From: Prolixibacteraceae bacterium
GTDB taxonomy: Bacteria; Bacteroidota; Bacteroidia; Bacteroidales; Prolixibacteraceae
Assembly: GCA_019459525.1 (NCBI GenBank)
Contig: JAIBEY010000054.1
Location: forward strand, 1-64,000
DNA length: 64,000 nucleotides
Direction of reading: 5' to 3'
In this document: one piece after another, positions 25,278 through 32,930 of the stretch
How the letters are laid out: each line of letters starts with the position of its first letter
Numbering within the stretch: position 1 is the first letter of the stretch
Translations under genes and position numbers: made by a program
The notes under the pieces: generated by a model
What the model was told of the DNA's origin: nothing
Databases searched by the model: none
What the model saw: the letters and a program-made list of their open reading frames with translations, nothing else

Positions 25278-26339
25278 ATGACAGACGAAAACGAATTGAT
25301 CGACGAATTTGATGACATTGAAGAGTCCGAAGACGGCGCTCTTTTTGAACACTACAATATTGTAGTTGATCCCGGACAAACATTGCTTCGGATCGACAAA
25401 TTTTTATCGAACCGGTTAATGAACGCCACCCGCAGCCGGTTACAGGCCGCTGCCGATGAAGGCAAAGTATTGGTAAATAAAATTCCTGTAAAATCGAGTT
25501 ACAAAGTAAAACCTGGCGATGAAATTTCCATTGTTATGGATTATCCGCGCCGCGAGCTTAAAATAATTCCTGAAAATATTCCGTTAAACATTGTTTACGA
25601 AGACGATTCACTCATCGTAATCAATAAACCGGCCGGGTTGGTCGTACATCCCGGGCACGGAAATTATTCGGGCACGCTGGTCAATGCCTTAGCCTATCAT
25701 TTTAAAGAGTTACCGCTTTTTAATTCCGACGATCCCCGTCCGGGTTTAATTCACCGGATTGATAAGAACACTTCGGGATTATTGGTAATTGCAAAAACCA
25801 CAGAAGCCAAAGTGAGCCTATCGCTTCAATTCTTTGAAAAGACCACCAAACGAAGATACGTGGCGTTGGTTTGGGGCGATCTGGAAAAAAACGAAGGAAC
25901 CATCACCGGAAACATTGGACGAAGCCCGAAAAACAGACAGGTTTTTACCGTTTTTCCTGAAGGCGAGCATGGCAAACATGCGGTTACCCATTACAAAGTC
26001 ATTGAACGCCTGGGCTATGTAAACCTGGTAGAATGCCGACTGGAAACCGGGCGGACTCACCAAATCAGGGTACACATGAAACACATTGGCCATCCGTTGT
26101 TTAACGACGACAATTACGGAGGCGACCAGATTTTAAGAGGGACTACATTTACCAAATACAAACAATTTGTAGCCAACTGTTTTCAGATGATCCCGCGTCA
26201 GGCATTACACGCCCAAATGCTGGGCTTCGTACATCCGGCAACGGGTGAAGAAATGATATTCGAATCGGAATTACCGGACGATCTGGCCAACGTCATCGTA
26301 AAATGGCGGAATTATTTGAGTAACCGGATAATCGAATAA
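25278..26339 (+). CDS. RluA/RluD-family 23S rRNA pseudouridine synthase
   Basis: The 353-residue protein has an acidic N-terminus, an S4 RNA-binding domain (about residues 34-90, RIDKFLSNRLMNATRSRLQA) and the RluA catalytic domain with HRIDKNTSGLLV, in which Asp162 is the nucleophile, and ECRLETGRTHQIRVHMKHIG. It isomerises uridines in the ribosomal large-subunit RNA; the S4-plus-RluA layout and length fit RluD. It starts immediately after the PASTA gene. The inverted-repeat cassette begins at the base following its stop codon. Confidence 0.93.
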   Translation: MTDENELIDEFDDIEESEDGALFEHYNIVVDPGQTLLRIDKFLSNRLMNATRSRLQAAADEGKVLVNKIPVKSSYKVKPGDEISIVMDYPRRELKIIPENIPLNIVYEDDSLIVINKPAGLVVHPGHGNYSGTLVNALAYHFKELPLFNSDDPRPGLIHRIDKNTSGLLVIAKTTEAKVSLSLQFFEKTTKRRYVALVWGDLEKNEGTITGNIGRSPKNRQVFTVFPEGEHGKHAVTHYKVIERLGYVNLVECRLETGRTHQIRVHMKHIGHPLFNDDNYGGDQILRGTTFTKYKQFVANCFQMIPRQALHAQMLGFVHPATGEEMIFESELPDDLANVIVKWRNYLSNRIIE

Positions 26340-26371
26340 TTTTGAACCACATAGGTCACATAGAATTTTTG
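26340..26371. repeat. Left inverted-repeat arm of GxxExxY cassette
   Basis: The arm begins TTTTGAACCACATAG, then GT, then CACATAG, AA and TTTTTG. It contains the heptamer CACATAG twice, nine bases apart. It matches the reverse complement of the right arm except for the GT/AA swap and a two-base insertion. Confidence 0.7.
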
Positions 26372-26396
26372 TTTCAATAAAACTAAGATTAAGAGT

Positions 26397-26810
26397 ATGA
26401 CCACTCAAAAAGATGTTAACACATTAAGTCATGCCATTATTGGATACGCTATTGAGGTTCATAAGGAGCTTGGTCCTGGGTTACTGGAAAGTATTTACGA
26501 AAAGTGTCTGGCTCATCTTTTAATCCAAAATGGATATACAGTTGTCGGACAGCAATCAGTTCCCCTGAATTTTAAGGGTTTAGACTTAACCTGCGAACTA
26601 CGGTTCGATTTATTGGTGAACGATCTGGTTGTAGTTGAACTAAAAACAGTCGACAAAATATTGCCAATTCATGAGGCACAAATCTTGTCATACCTGAAAC
26701 TTTAAAAAAAACCCAAAGGTATATTAATCAATTTCAATTGTTTGAATATATTTAAAGAGGGCCAACAAACTTTTGTTACAGAACATTTTAGAAAATTACC
26801 CATAGAATAG
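26397..26810 (+). pseudogene. GxxExxY / PD-(D/E)XK nuclease-like protein interrupted by in-frame TAA
   Basis: The frame from ATG 26397 encodes 102 residues to a TAA at 26703-26705 (after SYLKL), but the same frame continues without any shift to TAG at 26808-26810, which would give a 137-residue protein, the usual size for this family. The segment after the stop (KKPKGILINFN...) is the typical family C-terminus. The GxxExxY motif is GLLESIY, and the nuclease-like core is DLLV...VVELKTVD, with the spaced Asp, Glu and Lys of the PD-(D/E)XK fold. Function is not established for the family. The TAA could be a real nonsense mutation, a recoded codon or a sequencing error; an eight-A run covers the site. 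It is flanked by inverted repeats. Confidence 0.75.
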
Positions 26811-26816
26811 TATTTT

Positions 26817-26846
26817 CAAAAACTATGTGTTCTATGTGGTTCAAAA
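26817..26846. repeat. Right inverted-repeat arm of GxxExxY cassette
   Basis: The arm reads CAAAAACTATGTG, TT, CTATGTGGTTCAAAA on the plus strand, the reverse complement of the left arm with two changed bases and two bases missing. CTATGTG occurs twice, nine bases apart. It probably forms part of the ddl leader. Confidence 0.7.
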
Positions 26847-26857
26847 CTTATTAAAAA

Positions 26858-27835
26858 ATGAAAAAAAATATTGCAGTTGTTTATGGAGGCGACTCATCCG
26901 AATTTGTTGTTTCGGTGAAAAGCAGTAAGAATGTATTCGAATCAATCAATCCATCGGTTTACAATGTCTGGAAAGTACAGATGCAAGGCCTTAATTGGGA
27001 TGTCCTTGAAGGCGACGAAATAATTGCATCCATCGACAAAGGGGATTTCTCATTTGTCAGAAACGGCGAAAAAATTAAGTTCGATTTTGCCTACATCACC
27101 ATCCACGGAACGCCAGGCGAAGATGGCAAACTACAAGGTTATTTTGACCTGGTGAAAATTCCTTATTCTACCTGTGGCGTTTATTCTTCAGCACTTACAT
27201 TCAACAAATATTTTTGCAGCAATTACCTGCGTAATTTTGATGTCCCGATGGCCAAATCGGTTCGCTTGTTCAAAGGCGACCCGGTTGATGTTGACGACCT
27301 GGTTGAAAAACTTGGACTGCCGGTTTTTGTTAAACCCAATGCGGGAGGATCTAGTTTTGGTGTTACCAAAGTGAAGGAAAAAGAACAGCTTCAGAGCGCA
27401 CTGGAACTGGCTATGACAGAAAGCTCGGATATTCTGATCGAACAATTCATTGATGGAAAGGAGTTTACCTGCGGGCTAGTTAAACTGTCCGATCAGAAAT
27501 TGATATTTCCGGTTACTGAAGTTATTCCGCAAAACGAATTTTTCGATTACGAGGCCAAATATACCGCCGGAAAAACCGACGAAATTACTCCTGCCCGTAT
27601 TTCTCCGGAACTGACCCAAAAAGTACAGCAACTCTCGTCACGCATTTACGACTGGTGTGATTGCTCCGGAATTGTGCGGATAGACTATATTTTGAGAGAC
27701 AATGAATTCTATTTCCTGGAAGTAAATACGACTCCGGGAATGACTGCTACAAGCTTTGTTCCCCAGCAAATTGCAGCCATGGACAGGAAACTGGGCGACA
27801 TTCTGGGTCTGATTATTGAAGATAAGCTGAAGTAA
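26858..27835 (+). CDS. ddl: D-alanine--D-alanine ligase
   Basis: Ddl joins two D-alanines with ATP for peptidoglycan precursor synthesis in the cytoplasm. The 325-residue protein has the N-terminal KNIAVVYGGDSSEFVVSVKS, the ATP-grasp loop VKPNAGGSSFGVTKV, ILIEQFIDGKEFTCG, and the C-terminal metal and substrate motif FLEVNTTPGMTATSFVPQQ. Its ATG lies 11 bases after the right arm of the GxxExxY cassette, so the cassette separates it from the PASTA-rluD pair. A terminator follows within 25 bases. Confidence 0.96.
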   Translation: MKKNIAVVYGGDSSEFVVSVKSSKNVFESINPSVYNVWKVQMQGLNWDVLEGDEIIASIDKGDFSFVRNGEKIKFDFAYITIHGTPGEDGKLQGYFDLVKIPYSTCGVYSSALTFNKYFCSNYLRNFDVPMAKSVRLFKGDPVDVDDLVEKLGLPVFVKPNAGGSSFGVTKVKEKEQLQSALELAMTESSDILIEQFIDGKEFTCGLVKLSDQKLIFPVTEVIPQNEFFDYEAKYTAGKTDEITPARISPELTQKVQQLSSRIYDWCDCSGIVRIDYILRDNEFYFLEVNTTPGMTATSFVPQQIAAMDRKLGDILGLIIEDKLK

Positions 27836-27859
27836 TTTTGTTCACAACTTAATATCTGA

Positions 27860-27884
27860 AGGGAGCCTGCCGGTTCCCTTTTTT
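27860..27884 (+). terminator. Intrinsic terminator after ddl
   Basis: AGGGAGCC (27860-27867) pairs with GGTTCCCT (27872-27879) with one G-T pair and a four-base loop, followed by a T-tract to 27884. Confidence 0.75.
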
Positions 27885-27886
27885 GT

Positions 27887-27894
27887 TACCTTTG
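27887..27894 (+). promoter_or_regulatory. -7 box for dnaB
   Basis: TACCTTTG matches TAnnTTTG and directly follows the ddl terminator, 65 bases before the dnaB ATG. A -33 element is not evident. Confidence 0.4.
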
Positions 27895-27958
27895 AATCCC
27901 TGCGAAAAAAACTGTTTGCAGGAAAATCCAAATCTCAGATTGATTGAATTCCAGAAAC

Positions 27959-29524
27959 ATGGCCGGAGAAAAAAAGAATTACCAGCAACAAAATAAAATG
28001 ACGATTGAGCAAATCAATGCTCAGTATGGTAAAATACCACCCCAGGCAATTGAAGTGGAAGAAGCCGTTCTGGGGGCGCTGATGCTCGAACGCGACGCCT
28101 ACATTACGGTTGCTGATATTATTGATACGCGAAGTTTCTACAAGGAAGAACATCAGAAAATATTTGATGTGATCAAATATTTATCGACCCACGAAAAGCC
28201 GGTGGATTTGCTGATGGTTACCCAGGAACTAAAAAACCGCAACCTGCTCGAAGAAGTTGGTGGACCATTGATGATCACCCAGTTGACCTCACGGGTTGCT
28301 TCGGCCGCACATATTGAATTTCACTCGCGTATTATCGCCCAGAAATTCATGCAACGTGAAATGATCCGGGTTTCAACAGAAATTCAGACTAAAGCATACG
28401 ACGATACGATAGATGTGGACGATTTGATTGACTTTTCGGAAACCGCCCTTTTCCAGGTAGCCGAAGGAAACATCAAAAAAGAATCGATGCCAATTAAACC
28501 GCTTTTACGCGAAGCAGCGATCCTGATTGAAGCAGCTTCGCACCGCGAAGACGGATTAAGCGGTGTACCCAGTGGTTTTACTGCAATGGACCGCATCACC
28601 TCGGGATGGCAAAAAACCGATTTGGTTATTGTTGCCGCACGCCCATCAATGGGTAAAACCGCATTTGTATTGTCGATGGCACGGAACATGACTGTGGAAC
28701 ACAAAGTTCCGGTAGCGGTTTTTTCTCTTGAGATGTCATCCATCCAGTTGGTTAACCGTTTAATAGCTTCGGAAACAGAATTAGGCTCTGAAAAAATAAA
28801 AAATGGCCGTCTGCAAGGTTGGGAATGGGATCATTTCCATCGCAAGCTGGCTGTTCTCGACGAAGCGCCACTTTTTATTGACGATACCCCCGCCCTCTCG
28901 GTTTTCGAATTCAGGGCCAAATGCCGCCGCCTGAAAATGCAGCACAACATTGGGGCTGTTATTGTCGATTACCTTCAGTTAATGACTGCCGGGTCTGACA
29001 ATAAAGGAAGCCGTGAGCAGGAAGTTAGTATGATTTCACGATCACTCAAAGCCATTGGCAAAGAATTGGACATTCCTGTTTTGGCACTGTCGCAGTTGAA
29101 CCGTTCGGTTGAGTCGCGAGAGGGAAAACGCCCGCAGCTTTCCGACCTTCGTGAATCGGGAGCAATCGAGCAGGATGCCGACATCGTGTTGTTCATTCAC
29201 CGTCCGGAGTATTACGGAATTACCGAAGACGAAGATGGCAACTCACTCATCGGGGTAGCCGAAATCATCATTGCCAAACACCGTAATGGTGCGGTGGGCG
29301 ATGTTCGGCTGTCGTTTAAAAAGAACCTGGCCAAATTCGCCGATATGGAAAATATTATTCCGGAAGAAATTGGTGGCGGCCAGTACGGGCAAAAGTTACA
29401 GTCAAAAATGAATGAAGATTCGGGTGATTCTTTCAAAAAAGGAGCAATACCGGTCAGTTCTTCGTTCGACAACGATAAATTCAGCCACTATGAAAATTCA
29501 GGAGGTGAACATATTCCGTTCTGA
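27959..29524 (+). CDS. dnaB: Replicative DNA helicase DnaB
   Basis: DnaB is the hexameric 5'-3' helicase of the replication fork. The ATG at 27959 gives 521 residues. The N-terminal DnaB domain (PPQAIEVEEAVLGALMLERD) is followed by the RecA-type C-terminal domain with Walker A (ARPSMGKTAFVLSMARN), AVFSLEMSSIQLVNRLIASE, Walker B (GAVIVDYLQLM), LSQLNRSVESREGKRPQLSD, and the sensor motif GAIEQDADIVLFIHRPEYYG. No intein is present. The 3' end overlaps the next gene by 35 bases. Confidence 0.97.
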   Translation: MAGEKKNYQQQNKMTIEQINAQYGKIPPQAIEVEEAVLGALMLERDAYITVADIIDTRSFYKEEHQKIFDVIKYLSTHEKPVDLLMVTQELKNRNLLEEVGGPLMITQLTSRVASAAHIEFHSRIIAQKFMQREMIRVSTEIQTKAYDDTIDVDDLIDFSETALFQVAEGNIKKESMPIKPLLREAAILIEAASHREDGLSGVPSGFTAMDRITSGWQKTDLVIVAARPSMGKTAFVLSMARNMTVEHKVPVAVFSLEMSSIQLVNRLIASETELGSEKIKNGRLQGWEWDHFHRKLAVLDEAPLFIDDTPALSVFEFRAKCRRLKMQHNIGAVIVDYLQLMTAGSDNKGSREQEVSMISRSLKAIGKELDIPVLALSQLNRSVESREGKRPQLSDLRESGAIEQDADIVLFIHRPEYYGITEDEDGNSLIGVAEIIIAKHRNGAVGDVRLSFKKNLAKFADMENIIPEEIGGGQYGQKLQSKMNEDSGDSFKKGAIPVSSSFDNDKFSHYENSGGEHIPF

Positions 29525-30785
29525 TTTGCGGCATAAATGGTTGCTTATCCCATTGTTGTTTTGGCTTGTACAAACAGCAAATGCAGCTTTCATCCTGATT
29601 CCGATGGACGAAAAGCAGGCCAACCATTTAAAAGCTTACGGAATAACCTACTGGACTCTGGAACAGGGGATTGAAGTAAAATGGCTGCTCAATTACCGTG
29701 GAGGAAGTTTTTTGGTTCAACATCAGCAAGCTTTGGCCAGCGAATGTTTGGTGCGAGGGGTTAGTTTCGAAACATTGGCCGACGGACAGGCCAACAATCT
29801 GTTAAACGACATTGCACGTGAAGATGTGAATCAAGACGCGGTAAGCATGCAGAAAGCGCCTAAAATTGCGGTTTACTCGCCACCCAACAAACAACCCTGG
29901 GACGATGCGGTAACCTTGGTTTTAACTTATGCCGAGATTAAATTCGATGTCATTTATGATGAAGAAATACTGAACGGTAAATTGAGCGAGTACGACTGGC
30001 TACATCTTCATCACGAAGATTTTACAGGCCAGTTCGGAAAATTTTTTCAGGCCTACCAGCATGTGGCATGGTACCAGGAAGAAGTCCGGATAAATAAAGA
30101 ACTCGCCCAAAAGATGGGTTTTATGAAAGTTTCAGAAATGAAGAAGGTAATTACCCGCGAAATTAACCAGTATATTAACAATGGCGGTTTTTTGTTTGCC
30201 ATGTGTGCAGCTACCGACACCTACGATATTACCCGGGCTGCCGGCGAAACCGACATTTGCGAATCGATGTTCGATGGCGATCCTGCCGACCCACATATGA
30301 ACGACCATCTCGATTTTGGTCACACCCTCGCCTTTCAGAACTTTACCATCAACCGGAATCCTTACGAATATAAATTTTCGAATATTGATGTTTCGACTAC
30401 CCGTAAAGTGCCGCGCGAACAGGATTATTTCACCCTGTTCCAGTTCTCAGCGAAATGGGATCCGGTACCAACGATGCTTTGCCAGAATCATGTAAATTTG
30501 GTCAAAGGATTTATGGGGCAAACAACGGCTTACGATAGAAATCTGGTAAAACCCAATGTTCTGATCATGGGCGAAAATAAAGCGGCCAACGAAGCCCGGT
30601 ACATTCACGGCGAATTGGGTAAAGGCTTCTGGACCTTCTATGGCGGGCACGACCCTGAAGATTTTCAGCATTTTGTTGGTGATCCGGTTACCGACCTGAA
30701 TTTACACCCCAACTCACCCGGCTATCGGCTCATTTTAAATAATGTATTGTTCCCAGCCGCAAAAAAGAAAAAACAGAAAACCTAA
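29490..30785 (+). CDS. Conserved secreted Bacteroidota protein (often labelled asparagine synthetase B)
   Basis: From the ATG at 29490 the product has 431 residues with a signal-like hydrophobic segment (WLLIPLLFWLVQTANA). The conserved blocks FILIPMDEKQANHLKAYGIT, LNYRGGSFLV, WLHLHHEDFTGQ, GFLFAMCAATDTYD, CESMFDGDPADPH and TFYGGHDPEDFQHFVGDP match a family common in Bacteroidota that databases call 'asparagine synthetase B'. I see neither the N-terminal Cys2 glutaminase nor the PPi-loop synthetase domain of AsnB, so that name is doubtful. The GGFLFAMCAA stretch resembles the nucleophile elbow of class I amidotransferase-like folds and the HDPEDFQH segment could supply a His; this is inference. 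It overlaps dnaB by 35 bases and ends in a lysine-rich tail (KKKKQKT). Confidence 0.8.
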   Translation: MKIQEVNIFRSDLRHKWLLIPLLFWLVQTANAAFILIPMDEKQANHLKAYGITYWTLEQGIEVKWLLNYRGGSFLVQHQQALASECLVRGVSFETLADGQANNLLNDIAREDVNQDAVSMQKAPKIAVYSPPNKQPWDDAVTLVLTYAEIKFDVIYDEEILNGKLSEYDWLHLHHEDFTGQFGKFFQAYQHVAWYQEEVRINKELAQKMGFMKVSEMKKVITREINQYINNGGFLFAMCAATDTYDITRAAGETDICESMFDGDPADPHMNDHLDFGHTLAFQNFTINRNPYEYKFSNIDVSTTRKVPREQDYFTLFQFSAKWDPVPTMLCQNHVNLVKGFMGQTTAYDRNLVKPNVLIMGENKAANEARYIHGELGKGFWTFYGGHDPEDFQHFVGDPVTDLNLHPNSPGYRLILNNVLFPAAKKKKQKT

Positions 30786-30962
30786 AAAGGTCAAAAGGCC
30801 ATTTGTCGCAATACCATTCTATCAACTAACGCTTTAACCCGTCCTGCAAAATGAATGCAATCGGAGCCCCAATAAGATCGACCATAAAAGAATTTAAGCA
30901 CAAGACTAATTGATATTTTATTATTTTTATCCCAGAAAAAAATTCGGATTTATACTTCTTGA

Positions 30963-31544
30963 ATGACTGAAAAACGCGATGATAATGGATTAGTTAAGTT
31001 ACTGCAAAAAGGAAATGTTCTTGCATTCGATTCGCTTTTTCAGGGTTACAGCCCCAAGCTATATGGATTTGCTCTTAAATATTTAAAAAATGAGACCGAT
31101 GCGGAGGAATTGGTTCAGGAGGTATTTGTTACTGTCTGGGAGAACCGCCAAACACTGAAGTCAGAACTTTCGTTCAAATCTTACCTGTTTACTATTGCCC
31201 TGAATAGAATCAGGAAACACTTCAATAAAATGGCTACCTCACTACGGTATCTCGAAACGTTGAATTATGAATCGGAAGTAACCGACAGCCAACTTATTCA
31301 GGATAACTATGAATCGGTACTGCAACGAATCAACCTCATTATAGAACGGATGCCCCAGCGGCGACGTGAAATTTTTGTCAAAAGCAAGCTGGAAGGGATG
31401 AGCTCAAAAGAGATTGCTGTAGAGCTCGACATAACTACCGGTACTGTTGACAATCAGGTTTCCGATGCCCTTCGTTTTATCCGCAGCCAATTAAAAAAAG
31501 AAGACATTGCGTTGCTACTCTTTGTCGTTTTGTTTGTGTACTAA
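30963..31544 (+). CDS. FecI-like ECF sigma factor of mannoside locus
   Basis: The 193-residue protein has sigma region 2 (FDSLFQGYSPKLYGFALKYL, DAEELVQEVFVTVWENRQTL) and region 4 (MPQRRREIFVKSKLEGMSSK, EIAVELDITTGTVDNQVSDA) of the Bacteroidota FecI-like class, and a hydrophobic C-terminus (IALLLFVVLFVY) frequent in this class. It is followed 248 bases later by a FecR anti-sigma gene and then SusC/SusD. In the known scheme, substrate-loaded SusC signals to FecR, which releases the sigma factor to transcribe susC and downstream genes. Confidence 0.92.
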   Translation: MTEKRDDNGLVKLLQKGNVLAFDSLFQGYSPKLYGFALKYLKNETDAEELVQEVFVTVWENRQTLKSELSFKSYLFTIALNRIRKHFNKMATSLRYLETLNYESEVTDSQLIQDNYESVLQRINLIIERMPQRRREIFVKSKLEGMSSKEIAVELDITTGTVDNQVSDALRFIRSQLKKEDIALLLFVVLFVY

Positions 31545-31792
31545 ACCCCAAAAGAGTCCGACTACAGCTCAACTCTTAAAAAAGGAAAAATCCAAAATTT
31601 ATGATATCAAGAAAATCAGAACCAGCTTAAAATGCCGGGTTCCAGAGGTCATTGTATTTATTTCTGTTTTTCTTGAAAAAAAACCAAAAACACCCATGAG
31701 AAAATAAACCTCAGCGGATATTAGGTATTGAAGTGAGATATGTGAGACGAGTTACTCTGATGTAACCACAAAGATTGGCCTAACAAAAATCA

Positions 31793-32839
31793 ATGAAAAA
31801 ACATTTAGAGCATTTACTGCAAAAATACAAAGATGGAAAAATCAGTCTGAAAGAACAGATTGAACTTTCGCAGCACATGGCCGACGCGCAGGATAGCTAT
31901 TCTGAGGAAGTACTGTCAGACGACTGGCAAAAGCATATAGTTTCAGATTTTATTCCTAACCGAAACATGAACCCCATTCTCGATCGGGTTCATCACCGTA
32001 TCCGCCTGAATGAGGGCGATAAGAAAATCCAGGTTTCCGGATGGCAAACCTTCCAGCGGATTGCCGCAGTACTTTTCTTTCCGCTATTGCTTTCGTTCAT
32101 GGGTTATTTCTATTTTCAATCAGAAAAAGCAAACGACATTTCGTACGCCGAGATCCAGTGCCCAATGGGGGTCCGCACCAAATTCAAACTCCCCGACGGA
32201 TCAATTGGCTACCTGAACAGCGGTGCTCGCCTAAAATATCCGGTACAATTTGCGGATAACCGAAAAGTTGAGCTCACCGGAGAAGCATTCTTTGATGTGG
32301 TACACAACGAAAAAGTCCCTTTTCATGTCAATACCCGAAACCTCGACATTAAAGTACTGGGAACGACCTTTAACGTGATTGCCAATGAAGATGAACCCAC
32401 CGAAGAAATTGTGCTGCAAACCGGACAAATAGACGTTTCGTCAGTAGGCGGGAAAAACCTTACCATCCTGAAACCCAATGAGCACCTGACCCTGGATATT
32501 GCAAAACGGACATTTGTAAAAAACGAAGTAATTTCTTCGCAATACACCACCTGGAAAGAAGGCAAGCTGGTGTTCAGAAACGAAAACATGCAACAGGTTG
32601 CAAGGCGTTTAAGTCGTTGGTACAATGCCGAAATCGTGCTCGAAGATAACCAGTTGGATAGTTATACCTTCCATGCAACCTTTATCGACGAACAACTTGA
32701 CGAGGTACTAAAACTTCTTTCAATCACAACACCCATCAGTTATTTTGAAGAGAAGAGAACAACAGACAACGACGGAATATACAATAAACGGAAGTTATTT
32801 CTTAGGATCAATAAATCAAAAATAAGTCAATTCAATTAA
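31793..32839 (+). CDS. FecR family anti-sigma factor
   Basis: This 348-residue single-pass inner-membrane protein has a cytoplasmic N-terminal segment (residues 1-85), a transmembrane helix (IAAVLFFPLLLSFMGYFYF, about residues 88-106), a periplasmic FecR domain (KFKLPDGSIGYLNSGARLKY, VELTGEAFFDVVHNEKVPFH, VLGTTFNVIA) and the C-terminal DUF4974 domain (KLVFRNENMQQVARRLSRWY). It should hold the sigma factor encoded upstream and receive the signal from the N-terminal domain of the SusC protein. A hairpin immediately follows its stop codon and is best read on the opposite strand. Confidence 0.93.
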   Translation: MKKHLEHLLQKYKDGKISLKEQIELSQHMADAQDSYSEEVLSDDWQKHIVSDFIPNRNMNPILDRVHHRIRLNEGDKKIQVSGWQTFQRIAAVLFFPLLLSFMGYFYFQSEKANDISYAEIQCPMGVRTKFKLPDGSIGYLNSGARLKYPVQFADNRKVELTGEAFFDVVHNEKVPFHVNTRNLDIKVLGTTFNVIANEDEPTEEIVLQTGQIDVSSVGGKNLTILKPNEHLTLDIAKRTFVKNEVISSQYTTWKEGKLVFRNENMQQVARRLSRWYNAEIVLEDNQLDSYTFHATFIDEQLDEVLKLLSITTPISYFEEKRTTDNDGIYNKRKLFLRINKSKISQFN

Positions 32840-32874
32840 AAAAGTACAGGAAAGTGTTGGAACCACTTTCCTGT
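32838..32874 (-). terminator. Minus-strand terminator at fecR-susC junction, locus 1
   Basis: ACAGGAAAGTG (32846-32856) and CACTTTCCTGT (32864-32874) are perfectly complementary with a seven-base loop. On the plus strand no T-tract follows; on the minus strand the stem is followed by AC and TTTTTT (32843-32838). Confidence 0.65.
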
Positions 32875-32917
32875 CAAATCAAGTAGTAGTACGCTCTAAT
32901 TATTGTTTAACCACTTA
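32838..32917 (-). ncRNA. Predicted antisense RNA opposite susC leader, locus 1
   Basis: The minus strand carries a -7 box TAAATTTG (32931-32924) that overlaps the susC ATG, and about 50 bases further a perfect 11-bp hairpin followed by AC and six T (32874-32838). An RNA of about 80 nt would run from near 32917 to the fecR stop codon, fully complementary to the susC leader. No -33 element is visible, so the promoter is only partly supported. The same arrangement recurs at 56266-56380 and 63354-63434. Confidence 0.45.
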
Positions 32918-32930
32918 ATGATTCAAATTT

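Larger units (their letters stand above)
26340..26846 (+). mobile_element. Putative inverted-repeat cassette carrying GxxExxY gene
   Basis: A 507-base block lies between the RluD-type gene and ddl. It is bounded by imperfect inverted repeats of about 30 bases (26340-26371 and 26817-26846) and contains a single GxxExxY gene. The left arm starts directly after the upstream stop codon and the right arm ends 11 bases before the ddl ATG, so the block looks inserted into an otherwise tight operon. No transposase and no target-site duplication are evident, so calling it mobile is inference from structure. Confidence 0.5.

Noticed and set aside
26700-26712. Frameshift in the A8 run of the GxxExxY gene
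   Set aside because: Base counting shows that the downstream family sequence is in the same frame; the break is a single stop codon, not a shift.
32846-32874. Hairpin read as a normal terminator of the fecR transcript
   Set aside because: No T-tract follows on the plus strand, while six T follow on the minus strand; the other two loci agree.
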